The notes beneath the pieces are model-generated. The model did no database searches. It saw nothing but the letters and a program-made list of their open reading frames with translations, and had not been told where the DNA came from. From the NCBI RefSeq assembly GCF_018785315.1, contig NZ_WQPN01000017.1, forward strand, positions 1 to 64,000: a stretch of 64,000 nucleotides of DNA, in the 5' to 3' direction. Below are positions 17,918-27,264 of the stretch, one piece after another; the first letter of the stretch is position 1, and each line of letters opens with the position of its first letter. Made by a program: the position numbers and the translations under genes. The DNA comes from Clostridium sp. MCC353 (GTDB lineage Bacteria; Bacillota; Clostridia; Lachnospirales; Lachnospiraceae).

Positions 17918-19302
17918 TGGAACAGCGGACCGGCAGAGACGTGATGAACACCATGGATGCGGATGTATTCGTGGCTGGCGGAGGGCCTGCCGGGGTATGC
18001 GCGGCCATTGCAGCCGCAAGAGAAGGAGCGGTTACGGTGATGGCGGAACAGGGCGGCTGCGCAGGCGGTATGGCGACACAGGGCCTGGTAGGACCGTTTA
18101 TGACCTGCTATGACAAAGACGGGGAGAATATGATCATCAAAGGCCTGTTCTCTGAAATTGTGGACCGCCTTGTTAAAAAGGGGGGCGCCATCCACCCTTC
18201 ACAGGTGAGAAAGGGGACTGCGTTTACTTCCTGGATCCGGGACGGACATGACCATGTAACGCCCTTTGATCCGGAAATTTTAAAGGTGGTTTTGGACGAG
18301 ATGCTGGAAGAGGCTGGGGTACAGACCCTGTACCATACCACATTTGCGGAGCCGGTGATGGAGAAGGGGAAGATAACAGGGGTTATCCTTCATTCCAAAT
18401 CAGGGTTTGAGCGGGTTAATGCAAAGGCGGTGATTGACTGCACCGGCGACGGGGATGTGGCTTGCCGGGCCGGGGTTTCCTGGGAGATGGGTGATGAAAA
18501 GCTGAAGCTCATACAGCCGGCCACGTTATTTTTCCGCATCTGCAATGTGGACTCCGATGCGGTGGAAGGGGATATTACAAAAAACAGGGAGAATTTTTAC
18601 AGGAAAGACGGTGTGAATTACCGCAGTTTCCATTGGTGGGTATCGGAGGCCAGGAAGCGGGGAGACTGGAGTTTGGACCGGGTTTCCATCGGCATGTACC
18701 GGGGGGTGAAGAAGGATGAATGGTATGTGAACACTTCGAGGATTATGGGAATTGATTCCACAGACAACAGAAGCCTTTCTAAGGGAGAAATGGAAGGGCG
18801 CAGGCAGGTCCAGGAGATTCTGCATATGATCCGCACCTATATTCCTGGGTGCAGGGACGCGAAGCTGATGAGCACCGCCTCTGTCTTGGGAATCCGGGAG
18901 AGCCGCCATATCAGAGGAGAGAGCCGCCTGACGCTGGAGGACATCCTTCAGGGAAAGCTGACGGACGACCGGGTGCTGGTATGTTCTAATTCGGTAGATG
19001 TCCATGGCCGTTACGGGCCGAGAAGCAATGAGTACCTGACTATTGAGAACGGAGAGTATTACGGCGTTCCCTATGGATGCCTGGTGCCCTGCGGCGTGGA
19101 CGGGCTTTTAGTGGCGGGACGGTGCATTTCAGCGGAATCACAGGCAGCAGGAGCTGTCAGGGTCATGCCTCCGGTGATGGCCATGGGCCAGGCGGCCGGA
19201 ATCGCGGCGGCGGTTTCCGTGAAAACAGGAAAAGAGGTGCGCTGCATAGACAGGGAAATGTTAAAAGAGAGGCTGATTGAAAATCAGGTGTATCTGGGGT
19301 GA
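17905..19302 (+). CDS. FAD-dependent oxidoreductase, paralogue of the previous gene
   Basis: The 465-residue protein repeats the layout of its neighbour: VFVAGGGPAGVCAAIAAARE near the N-terminus and LLVAGRCISAES...VMPPVMAMGQAAGIAAAV near the end. It contains an extra segment (WWVSEARKRGDWSLDR) in the middle. ATG 17905 is used here; ATG 17914, overlapping the upstream stop, is equally possible. The tandem pair may act on successive steps or as a heteromer. Confidence 0.78.
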   Translation: MDRMMEQRTGRDVMNTMDADVFVAGGGPAGVCAAIAAAREGAVTVMAEQGGCAGGMATQGLVGPFMTCYDKDGENMIIKGLFSEIVDRLVKKGGAIHPSQVRKGTAFTSWIRDGHDHVTPFDPEILKVVLDEMLEEAGVQTLYHTTFAEPVMEKGKITGVILHSKSGFERVNAKAVIDCTGDGDVACRAGVSWEMGDEKLKLIQPATLFFRICNVDSDAVEGDITKNRENFYRKDGVNYRSFHWWVSEARKRGDWSLDRVSIGMYRGVKKDEWYVNTSRIMGIDSTDNRSLSKGEMEGRRQVQEILHMIRTYIPGCRDAKLMSTASVLGIRESRHIRGESRLTLEDILQGKLTDDRVLVCSNSVDVHGRYGPRSNEYLTIENGEYYGVPYGCLVPCGVDGLLVAGRCISAESQAAGAVRVMPPVMAMGQAAGIAAAVSVKTGKEVRCIDREMLKERLIENQVYLG

Positions 19303-19353
19303 GCAAATCAATCCACAGAATGGATTGAATATAAATAAGCATGGAGGGATTTT

Positions 19354-20862
19354 ATGAAGAAACAAATCGCAGCACTAATGTCAGCAGTCATGATCGCCGG
19401 CCTACTTGGCGGATGCGGCGGAGGAAGCAAGGCGCCGGAAACTACGAAAGCGGCGGAAACACAGAAAACGGAGGAAACTGGCGGGGGAAACGCTAAAGGG
19501 GAATCCAAAGGAGAGGAAAACACAAAAGGAGAGGAAAACGCCAAAGCAGCGGAAACGGAGAACGGGGCGGAAAAGACTGATCCGGGTGATATCGAAAGCT
19601 GGATTTTAGAAGATGATACCAATATGAGCGGAACGGTTCGTTTCTGGATGCCCTTTAAAGGGGATGCGGGAATGAATGATATGATCGCGGAGTTTAATAA
19701 GACTTATCCCAATATTAAGGTGGAACTGACCAGCTACAGTAATAATGCGGACGGAAATATGAGTGTGAATACAGCCATCATGTCGGGGGAAATCGATGTA
19801 CTGGGATCATTTGATCTGAATAATACCTATAAAAGATGGAGCAATGACCTATATTTGGATCTGACGGACAAGGTAACTGAAGAAGGAATCAGTCTGGTCG
19901 ATAACTGGAGCACGGATGTATATCAGTATAATGGCAGGATCTACACATTCCCCTGCGGCGGACTTTCCTATTATGTGTGCATCAATATGAACGCATGGGA
20001 AGAGGCTGGGCTCGGTGATATTCCGGAAGAATGGACATGGGACGAATATCTGGAAGCCAGCCGGAAAATGACGAAGAAAGACGGGGAAAACGTGCTGGTC
20101 TATGGCGGAACAGACTACCACTCCGTGGACTATTTTACCTATCCGAAACAGCAGGTTTATGGTACGGACCGGTATTATGATGATGAAACAGGGCTGTCCA
20201 CCTTCGATTCCGATCTGATCGTCAATTCCCTGAAGAGAGAGATCAATGCGGAAAATGTTGAAAAGATCTGGTATCCTAAGTCGGTATACCGTTCCGACAG
20301 CATCCAGACACAGCAGACTTATATGTCCGGCCAGGCGGCCAGCGCGGTGAATCCCAATATGATCCGCTTCATCCGTGACAGGGAAAACTATCCGGTGGAC
20401 TTTAAGACGGCATTTGCTCCATTCCCGGTGGAAGAAAAGGGACAGACCAACTATATGTCGGGAGTTGCAAGCTTCTCTCATGCTGGAATCACTCAGGGAT
20501 GCAAGGATGAGGCGGCCGCATGGGCCTTCTTAAAATGGTATTCCACTTACGGTTCTAAATATCTGGTGATCGCAGGCCATCAGTCCACCTGGAGAGGAAC
20601 CGTTGCGGATGATCTGGTATCCCTGATATTTGGGTCAGAAGAAGAAGCGGCGGAACTGATCGATGTGGAATCATTTAAACGCGTAGTGGGAGTTCCAACT
20701 AATCCGACGTTTGTGGAGACACAGATGGCAGCCTATACGGATGTGACCAATACGATCAATGAATATGCGATGTACGCGTTTAACGGCGAAATGACCCCGG
20801 AAGAGGCCATGAAAGAAGCGGCTGAAATTGCCAATGAAGCCATAAGAAAAGAGCAGCGATGA
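19354..20862 (+). CDS. Sugar ABC transporter binding lipoprotein
   Basis: The 502-residue protein has a lipoprotein signal ending LLGGC and a highly charged Lys/Glu repeat linker to about residue 75. It continues as an extracellular solute-binding protein family 1 domain (VRFWMPFKGDAGMNDMIAEF). It feeds the two permeases that follow. ATGGAGGG precedes the start. Confidence 0.88.
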   Translation: MKKQIAALMSAVMIAGLLGGCGGGSKAPETTKAAETQKTEETGGGNAKGESKGEENTKGEENAKAAETENGAEKTDPGDIESWILEDDTNMSGTVRFWMPFKGDAGMNDMIAEFNKTYPNIKVELTSYSNNADGNMSVNTAIMSGEIDVLGSFDLNNTYKRWSNDLYLDLTDKVTEEGISLVDNWSTDVYQYNGRIYTFPCGGLSYYVCINMNAWEEAGLGDIPEEWTWDEYLEASRKMTKKDGENVLVYGGTDYHSVDYFTYPKQQVYGTDRYYDDETGLSTFDSDLIVNSLKREINAENVEKIWYPKSVYRSDSIQTQQTYMSGQAASAVNPNMIRFIRDRENYPVDFKTAFAPFPVEEKGQTNYMSGVASFSHAGITQGCKDEAAAWAFLKWYSTYGSKYLVIAGHQSTWRGTVADDLVSLIFGSEEEAAELIDVESFKRVVGVPTNPTFVETQMAAYTDVTNTINEYAMYAFNGEMTPEEAMKEAAEIANEAIRKEQR

Positions 20863-20868
20863 TTGTCT

Positions 20869-20897
20869 GCCGCCCCTTTCACAAGCAGAGGGGCGGC
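20869..20897 (+). terminator. Hairpin between binding protein and permease genes
   Basis: GCCGCCCCT and AGGGGCGGC pair around an 11-nt loop, with no T tract. The position parallels the hairpin at 3291-3320 and would likewise favour expression of the binding protein. Confidence 0.6.
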
Positions 20898-20923
20898 GGA
20901 TAACCAGGAAAGGAATGGAAGTT

Positions 20924-21805
20924 ATGAATAAGAAGAAAGAAAATCTGATGGGGTATGCGTTTATCGCCCCGGCGCTGATTGCTTTTCTGACCCTGGTGGC
21001 ATTTCCGTTTTTCTTTTCTATTTTTTTATCCTTTACCGAATGGAATTTCCTTTCCGGTCTGGATGGAATCAAATGGGTGGGGTTGGAAAACTTTAAAGAT
21101 CTGGGGAAGGACCGTTTGTTCAAACAGGCGATGATCAATACATTCGTCTACTCTGTTACAACCGTTCCCGTGTCCATCATCATTGCGCTGGTGTTGGCGT
21201 ATTCGTTAAATGGAAGGGTATTTTTCAAACGGACCCTGAGGCTCTGCTTTTTCATTCCCTATATTTCCAGTGCGGTGGCCCTGGCGGCAGTTTTTAAGTT
21301 TCTGTTCCGGGAAGAGGGCGTGATAAATACGGTTCTCATGAATCTGCATATGGTTTCCCAGCCCATAAAGTGGCTGACGGATTCCTCCCTGTGCAGATAT
21401 CCGATCATAATTCTGCTGATCTGGTCCGCCATTGGATATGAGCTGATCATCTACATGGCGGCAATCCAGAATGTGCCGGTGAACCTTTATGAAGCATCTG
21501 AGATCGACGGGGCATCCAGCTGGCAGAAATTCTGGAAGATCACATTTCCCATGATCTCCCCTACCACATTTTATCTGGTAATCGTGCGCCTGATCGCCTC
21601 TTTTAAAGTGTTTTCGGCCATCAACATCATGACAACCGGAACCTCGGCCAAGGGAAATACTTCCATGGTTACGGTGATCTATTCGGACGCGTTTGGTTCC
21701 TATAAGTTCGGATATGCTTCGGCGGAAGCTGTGGTCCTGTTTGCGATTATCCTTGCTGTCACCCTGTTTAATTTCTGGGGCCAGAAAAAATGGGTTCATT
21801 ATTAG
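20924..21805 (+). CDS. Sugar ABC permease (MalF/LplB type)
   Basis: The 293-residue integral membrane protein has about six hydrophobic segments and the EAA-type cytoplasmic loop LYEASEIDGASSWQKFWKI that docks the ATPase. ATG 20924 is chosen over 20915 because AGGAA is better spaced. It pairs with the following MalG-type permease. Confidence 0.87.
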   Translation: MNKKKENLMGYAFIAPALIAFLTLVAFPFFFSIFLSFTEWNFLSGLDGIKWVGLENFKDLGKDRLFKQAMINTFVYSVTTVPVSIIIALVLAYSLNGRVFFKRTLRLCFFIPYISSAVALAAVFKFLFREEGVINTVLMNLHMVSQPIKWLTDSSLCRYPIIILLIWSAIGYELIIYMAAIQNVPVNLYEASEIDGASSWQKFWKITFPMISPTTFYLVIVRLIASFKVFSAINIMTTGTSAKGNTSMVTVIYSDAFGSYKFGYASAEAVVLFAIILAVTLFNFWGQKKWVHY

Positions 21806-21817
21806 GGGAGGGACGAG

Positions 21818-22651
21818 ATGAAAAGAAATTATTATATAACAGCTCTGATTAAGACTGTTCTCATCGGGGCTCTCAGCATATTGTTTATTCTGCCTTTAGT
21901 CTGGATGATCTGTTCTTCGCTGAAAACCACCAGCGAAGTATTTGCAAGGCCCTATTACTGGCTGCCGAAAGTGGCAAGGTGGGACAACTACGCTGTGGTA
22001 TGGACGGATGAAAAGGTGAGCATGCTCAGATCCTATTACAATTCCATAAAAATTGTGATTTTCAGCACCATAGGGCAGATTGCCATCGCGTCCATGGCCG
22101 CTTATGCGTTTGCGAAAATTAAATTTGCGGGCAAGAATCTGGTGTTTCTGCTGTTTCTGTCTTCCATGATGATCCCGTCCCAGGTTACGATCATCCCCAG
22201 GTTTATGCTGTTTAAATCCATGGGACTGTATAATAACCACTGGGCCATCATACTGCCGTCCTGGTTCGGGGCGACGGCCATTTTCATGCTGAGGCAGTTT
22301 TATATGGGGCTGCCGGATGATTTGATGGAGGCGGCTAAGATTGACGGGGCCGGACATGTGAGGATTTTCAGCCAGGTGATGCTGCCGCTGACCAAATCCG
22401 CCATGGTATCTCTGGTGGTGCTGGCTTTTATCGCCGCATGGAATGAATACATGTCGCCGCTCATTTTCATTACGGACACCCATAAATATACCATTGCCCA
22501 GGCCATTCGCTGGTATCTTCTGGATGAACTGCAGCGGTATGAGCTGACCATGGCAAGCGCGACCAGCGCAATTGTTCCGGCAGTGATTTTATTCATTTTC
22601 TGCCAGAAATATTTTGTGGAAGGAATTGCGACTGCGGGAGTGAAGGGCTGA
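21818..22651 (+). CDS. Sugar ABC permease (MalG type)
   Basis: The 277-residue membrane protein carries the EAA loop LMEAAKIDGAGHVRIFSQVMLP. It forms the channel with the previous gene product. The operon has no ATPase gene; the stand-alone MsmX/UgpC-type ATPase at 60592 is the likely energiser. Confidence 0.87.
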   Translation: MKRNYYITALIKTVLIGALSILFILPLVWMICSSLKTTSEVFARPYYWLPKVARWDNYAVVWTDEKVSMLRSYYNSIKIVIFSTIGQIAIASMAAYAFAKIKFAGKNLVFLLFLSSMMIPSQVTIIPRFMLFKSMGLYNNHWAIILPSWFGATAIFMLRQFYMGLPDDLMEAAKIDGAGHVRIFSQVMLPLTKSAMVSLVVLAFIAAWNEYMSPLIFITDTHKYTIAQAIRWYLLDELQRYELTMASATSAIVPAVILFIFCQKYFVEGIATAGVKG

Positions 22652-22666
22652 TGAGGAGGAAATGAT

Positions 22667-23527
22667 ATGCTGATTTCAGTGAATTCGGGGCTGCACAGCG
22701 CCAGGCCCGGAAAAGAGAGGATTCCCATGGAGGAAGCCCTGGCATTTTTTGCGGATACGGGATTTGAGGCCGTGGATATCAATTTTTCAGCGGTGATCCG
22801 TGAAGGAGAGCTGGATCATGAACCTGTTTTGGACGGGGAGAACTGGAGGGAACGGATACAGGGCTTAAAAACCCTGGCTCAGGAGCTGGGACTGGTGATT
22901 TCACACAGCCATGCGCCTTTCCAGTTCCGGTATGGTGATAAGGAGGACCCGGACTATGGGTTCTGCCGGGAGATGATGCTCCGGTCTATCGAAGCCACCT
23001 CCATTTTAGGGGCGGAATACATTGTGGTGCACCCTGTAGTCAGCGGGGACAAGAAAAAGACGCTGGTGAGGGAAAGCATAGAAGCGCTGGCGGAATATGT
23101 GGAGTACGGCAGGGAATTTGGAATAAAGCTGGCGGTTGAAAACATGTCGTGCACCGGCGTGGAAGAACTGCTGGAAATAGCCGGCGGTGTTTCCGGGGCG
23201 GTGTGTCTGGACAGCGGACATGCCAATATTTACGGGATGGATTTGTATCAGGCGGTTTTGGAATTGAAAGACAGGCTGAAGGTGCTGCATCTTCACGATA
23301 ACTTTGGAAAATTGGGGGAAGGCGTCCATTGCGATAAGCATCTGCCGCCTTTCTTCGGAACGATAGACTGGGAAATGTTTGTAAAAGGGCTGAGAGAAGC
23401 CGGATATCAGGGGACATTTAATTATGAAGTCAATGTATCGCGGATACCGGAAGAGGCCAGAGAAGGCATGGCGCGCTGCTTAGTCAGCACGGCCAGAGCG
23501 CTTCTGGGAACTGGGAGCATTATTTAA
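22667..23527 (+). CDS. Sugar phosphate isomerase/epimerase-like TIM-barrel protein
   Basis: The 286-residue protein belongs to the xylose isomerase-like/AP endonuclease 2 barrel family (HSHAPFQFRYG, VHPVVSGDKK, VENMSC, CLDSGHANIYG, LHLHDNFG). The His/Glu/Asp set can bind a divalent metal. GAGGAAATGAT precedes ATG 22667. The last codons (GTGSII) overlap a decayed SGNH-hydrolase tail, so the C-terminus may be a recombination junction. Confidence 0.82.
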   Translation: MLISVNSGLHSARPGKERIPMEEALAFFADTGFEAVDINFSAVIREGELDHEPVLDGENWRERIQGLKTLAQELGLVISHSHAPFQFRYGDKEDPDYGFCREMMLRSIEATSILGAEYIVVHPVVSGDKKKTLVRESIEALAEYVEYGREFGIKLAVENMSCTGVEELLEIAGGVSGAVCLDSGHANIYGMDLYQAVLELKDRLKVLHLHDNFGKLGEGVHCDKHLPPFFGTIDWEMFVKGLREAGYQGTFNYEVNVSRIPEEAREGMARCLVSTARALLGTGSII

Positions 23528-23592
23528 GGGACGGCCATCCCAGCCTTGGACGGGCTGTGGCTGTTAAGGTAAAAGAAATGATGGAGGAATAG
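23514..23592 (+). pseudogene. C-terminal remnant of an SGNH hydrolase
   Basis: Read in the frame beginning AGG at 23528, this stretch encodes RDGHPSLGRAVAVKVKEMME and a stop. It is nearly the same as the end of the intact gene at 24979-25656 (RDSHPRLGLAVAAKVKEMME). Nucleotide similarity runs from about 23514 to 23592. It marks a past duplication or deletion in this operon. No start is available, so it is not expressed as a protein. Confidence 0.8.
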
Positions 23593-23597
23593 AGGGG

Positions 23598-24863
23598 ATG
23601 AAAGCAAAAGCGGTGCGGCTGCATGGAGCGTCTGATCTCAGGCTGGAGGAATTTGAGCTCCCTGCAATTAAAGAAGATGAAATTTTGGTAAAGGTGATTT
23701 CAGACAGCATCTGTATGTCGACTTATAAATGCGCGGTATTGGGAACGGCCCACAAACGGGTTCACGAAGATGTGGCGGACCATCCGGCGATCATGGGCCA
23801 TGAATTTGCGGGAGTGATTGTGGAAGTGGGGGAGAAACATAAAAGCCGGTTCCAGCCGGGAATGAAGTTCACCCTTCAGCCGGCGCTTAATTATAAAGGG
23901 ACCATGTGGTCACCTGGATATAGTTATGAATTTTTCGGAGGGGACAGTACATACTGCATCATTCCTCCGGAAGTCATGGAACTGGGATGCCTTTTGGAAT
24001 ATAAAGGCCGGGCCTATTATGAAGCTTCCCTGGCGGAACCCATGTCCTGTTCCATCGGAGCGTTTCACGCCTGTTATCATACGAAAATGGGAGTGTATCA
24101 GCATGAGATGGGGATCAGGGAAGGCGGAAAAACGGCGATTCTGGCCGGAGCAGGCCCCATGGGGCTGGGAGCGCTGACTTATGCCCTCCACTGTGACCGA
24201 AGGCCGGGGATGATTGTGGTCACGGATATCAACCGGGAACGGCTGGAGCGGGCGGAGGCTCTTTTCCCTGTGGAGGAGGCTGCGAAAGAGGGGATTGAGC
24301 TGCATTTTATCGATACTTCCCGGTTGGAAGATGCGGCGGAGTATTTAAAAAAACTGTCAAATGGAGGGTTTGACGATGTGTTCTGTTTTACCCCGGCGGA
24401 GGCGCTGGTGGAACTTTCGTCGGACATCCTGGGGCGTGACGGGTGCCTGAATTTCTTTGCCGGACCGACGGACAGCCGGTTTGGCAGCCGGATTAATTTT
24501 TACGATGTTCACTATAATTCCACCCATGTTATGGGGACGACAGGCGGGAATACGGATGATATGCTGGAATCCCTGCGGCTGACGGAATCCGGAAAAATCA
24601 ACCCGGCGGTCATGGTGACCCATGTGGGCGGGCTGGACAGCTGCGCGGAGGCCACGCTGAACCTGCCGAACCTGCCGGGCGGAAAGAAACTCGTCTATAC
24701 GCAGATCAGCATGCCGATGACGGCGATTGCGGATTTCAGAAAACTGGCGGGGCAGGATAAGCGTTTTGAGAAGCTGGCGGATATTGTGGAGGCGAACCGG
24801 AATTTATGGTGTGCTGAGGCGGAGGAGTATCTGTTGGAACATTGGCAGACTGCCACAGTCTGA
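23598..24863 (+). CDS. Zinc-type dehydrogenase, L-sorbose-1-phosphate reductase-like
   Basis: The 421-residue medium-chain dehydrogenase-type protein has GHEFAGVIVEVG and a Rossmann segment ILAGAGPMGLGALTYAL. It lacks the four-cysteine structural zinc loop of the dehydrogenase at 6866. Length and pattern fit the SorE (sorbose-1-phosphate reductase) group. The substrate is probably a ketose phosphate or related product of the imported sugar. Its start uses AGAGGGG; the SGNH remnant lies just upstream. Confidence 0.75.
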   Translation: MKAKAVRLHGASDLRLEEFELPAIKEDEILVKVISDSICMSTYKCAVLGTAHKRVHEDVADHPAIMGHEFAGVIVEVGEKHKSRFQPGMKFTLQPALNYKGTMWSPGYSYEFFGGDSTYCIIPPEVMELGCLLEYKGRAYYEASLAEPMSCSIGAFHACYHTKMGVYQHEMGIREGGKTAILAGAGPMGLGALTYALHCDRRPGMIVVTDINRERLERAEALFPVEEAAKEGIELHFIDTSRLEDAAEYLKKLSNGGFDDVFCFTPAEALVELSSDILGRDGCLNFFAGPTDSRFGSRINFYDVHYNSTHVMGTTGGNTDDMLESLRLTESGKINPAVMVTHVGGLDSCAEATLNLPNLPGGKKLVYTQISMPMTAIADFRKLAGQDKRFEKLADIVEANRNLWCAEAEEYLLEHWQTATV

Positions 24864-24978
24864 AGGTATTGTATGTTCATGAAAAGTTTGATAGACTGGA
24901 TACAGACATAGTCTGAAATGTGATTGAAGAGGACTGGGAGAAAATGGACTTCTGGGGCGGAAGAGAGAAGGGGGAACC

Positions 24979-25656
24979 ATGAAAAAGGAGATTTTATGCT
25001 ATGGAGATTCCAATACCTGGGGATGCATTCCCAGATGGAAGGATTCAGCGCTGCCGTCGGAGCGGTATGATGAGGAAACCAGATGGCCTTGTGTGATGGC
25101 CGCTGAACTGGGGAGCGGTTATCATGTGATAGAGGAAGGCCTTGGCGGAAGAACTACGATTTATGACGATACGGAGGAAATCTATAAGAGGGGGATTGAC
25201 TATCTGCTGCCCTGTCTCTTAACCCACCGTCCGCTGGATCTGGTGATTATTATGCTGGGAACCAATGATTTGCAGCTTAGAAACCATCGGGAGGCATTTA
25301 CAGAAGATCAGTTGGGCAAAGGGATCGAAGAATTGGTGAAAGTGGTTAAAAATACGGATAAATGCGGACGGGGCTGCCGTCCGCCGAAAATTTTGCTGTT
25401 GGCGCCAATCCCCATCAAACAGGCCAAAGGACGGGTCGGTGTATACGCCCGGTTCGGAGGAGAGGACGGGGAGAAACTATCCCGGCTGTTTCCCAAAGTA
25501 TATGAACAGATTGCGGAGAAATACGGGTGCGGATTTTTGAATGCCGGGTATTATGCGGAACCGGATGACGGGGATGGAGTGCATTTTTCAAGGGACAGCC
25601 ATCCCAGGCTCGGACTTGCTGTGGCGGCTAAGGTGAAAGAAATGATGGAGGGTTAG
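24979..25656 (+). CDS. SGNH/GDSL hydrolase
   Basis: The 225-residue enzyme has all SGNH blocks: GDSNTWG (catalytic Ser) near residue 9, GGRTT (Gly), GTND (Asn) and DSHPRLG (Asp/His). There is no signal peptide, so it acts in the cytoplasm. It probably removes acyl or acetyl groups from an imported sugar, matching its place at the end of the sugar operon. AGGGGGAACC precedes ATG 24979. Confidence 0.9.
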   Translation: MKKEILCYGDSNTWGCIPRWKDSALPSERYDEETRWPCVMAAELGSGYHVIEEGLGGRTTIYDDTEEIYKRGIDYLLPCLLTHRPLDLVIIMLGTNDLQLRNHREAFTEDQLGKGIEELVKVVKNTDKCGRGCRPPKILLLAPIPIKQAKGRVGVYARFGGEDGEKLSRLFPKVYEQIAEKYGCGFLNAGYYAEPDDGDGVHFSRDSHPRLGLAVAAKVKEMMEG

Positions 25657-25773
25657 ATGCGCCAGCGCCACGGCCGACAGGCCGGGTCTGCCAGCGGGGG
25701 CTATGACAGTTATAAAAATAGAACAAAAAATAGAAAAAGGTCAGACTTACCGGTAAAATTTTCAAAAAAGGGC

Positions 25774-25802
25774 TTGACTATTTTGGCTTGATAGTGTATA
25801 AA
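25774..25802 (+). promoter_or_regulatory. Promoter of tRNA-Gln
   Basis: TTGACT (25774-25779), 17 nt, then TATAAA (25797-25802). The tRNA begins 18 bp after the -10. Confidence 0.75.
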
Positions 25803-25819
25803 TATCATTGTTGTGTTGA

Positions 25820-25890
25820 TGGGCTATCGCCAAATGGTAAGGCAACGGACTCTGACTCCGTCATTTCAAGGTTCGAATCCTTGTAGCCCA
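25820..25890 (+). tRNA. tRNA-Gln (anticodon CTG)
   Basis: The acceptor arms TGGGCTA and TAGCCCA pair perfectly. The anticodon stem-loop is ACGGA-CTCTGAC-TCCGT, giving anticodon CTG for CAG codons, and the T arm contains GGTTCGAATCC. The 3' CCA is not encoded beyond the acceptor. It is a single tRNA with its own promoter and terminator. Confidence 0.95.
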
Positions 25891-25899
25891 GGTTTAGGG

Positions 25900-25933
25900 A
25901 ATCCTGCAGATATTAGATCTGCAGGATTTTTGT
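25900..25933 (+). terminator. Terminator of tRNA-Gln
   Basis: AATCCTGCAGAT pairs with ATCTGCAGGATT and is followed by TTTT. Confidence 0.85.
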
Positions 25934-26061
25934 TATTTCATGGAAAAATTCGTATCGCGCATTTCTTTCCTGCTTGTAGAAAGTCTGGGCATATAGTAAA
26001 ATGGACAAAACAGAGATGGCGGAAATGAATTTTCAAACACACTCTAAGGCGGAGGAAAGGC

Positions 26062-27105
26062 ATGGCTACGATTAAGGAGATTGCAGAACTGGCGGGGGTG
26101 AGTACGACCACGGTTTCCAACGTGATACACGGGAAGACGAACAAGGTATCCCCGGCCACAATCGAGAAAATCAATACATTGATTAAAGAACTGGGCTATG
26201 TCCAGAAGATGGGACTGCGCGTGCTGAATAACGAAAGTTCCCAGTTGATTGCGGTAGTGGTGAATTATCATAAAGAGTTTCGGGATTCCCTGCTGGCTGA
26301 TCCGTTTTATGGAAAGGTACTGGGGCGGATTGAGGAGCGGATCCGGGAACTTGGATACTATCTGATGATCTATTCGGAGCGGGATGTGGACAAGATCTTT
26401 CAAATGGTGGCCAGTTGGGATATTGACGGCGTGATTGTGATGTCCTCCAGCATCAAAAACTGTGAGAAGATTTATCAGCTTACGAAAAAACCAGTGGTTG
26501 CTATTGATGCCTATGGGGAACGGGGCGGGATGAAACCGCCGATTGTCAATGTTACCCTGGACGACAGAGAGGGCGGTTATCTGATGGTAAAATATCTGCT
26601 GGAGTGCGGCTATGAATGGATCAAGGTCTGCGCCGGACGAGACAGCGGAGTGGATCACCAGAGACTTCTTGGCTGTGAACAGGCCATGGCGGAATGTGCG
26701 GGTCAGGGGCAGAAGCTTCAGTTTGTGCCTCTTGGGATGAATGCGGCCAAAAGGCAGGAGAATTATGCCTGGCTGCTGCAGCGGATGAAGCCGGACACAG
26801 CGCTGTTTTTCCTCTCTGATTTATATGCTATGGAAGCGATCAGCTTTTTTCATGACCATGGAATCAGGGTTCCGGAGGATTTAGGCGTAGCCGGATTTGA
26901 CAATATCCAGTATTCCCGTTTCTCTGTGCCGAGACTCACCACCGTAGGCCAGGATGTGGACAAAAAAGCAGAGCTGGCAGTGGAGGAGCTGATGAAACAG
27001 ATTCATAAAAAAGAAGACGGTCTGGAACAGGATATTCTGCTTCCGGTGACGCTGGTGGCGCGCAAGTCTACCAGTGTCTGCGGTTTAAAGGGAAAAAAAC
27101 AGTGA
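26062..27105 (+). CDS. LacI-family transcription regulator
   Basis: The 347-residue regulator has the helix-turn-helix TIKEIAELAGVSTTTVSNVI at the N-terminus and a sugar-binding-like C-terminal domain. GGAGGAAAGG precedes the ATG. It lies upstream of and parallel to the mannose-type PTS operon and probably controls it. The PTS promoter has two GTTATGTACATAAC-like palindromes; these lack the central CG common in LacI operators, so another regulator could be responsible. Confidence 0.87.
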   Translation: MATIKEIAELAGVSTTTVSNVIHGKTNKVSPATIEKINTLIKELGYVQKMGLRVLNNESSQLIAVVVNYHKEFRDSLLADPFYGKVLGRIEERIRELGYYLMIYSERDVDKIFQMVASWDIDGVIVMSSSIKNCEKIYQLTKKPVVAIDAYGERGGMKPPIVNVTLDDREGGYLMVKYLLECGYEWIKVCAGRDSGVDHQRLLGCEQAMAECAGQGQKLQFVPLGMNAAKRQENYAWLLQRMKPDTALFFLSDLYAMEAISFFHDHGIRVPEDLGVAGFDNIQYSRFSVPRLTTVGQDVDKKAELAVEELMKQIHKKEDGLEQDILLPVTLVARKSTSVCGLKGKKQ

Positions 27106-27264
27106 AAGCGAAATATGAAAATCATTGCAAAAAGTGCGGGAGAAAATCCTGCGCTTTTTTTGTATGGGTAAGTGCAGGCCGGTCTGGCGTAAAAGTAAGC
27201 TGGAATTATCTTAATAAATATACATAATGCACAAAAATATAGCGTATTATTTTGCTGTTTAGAT

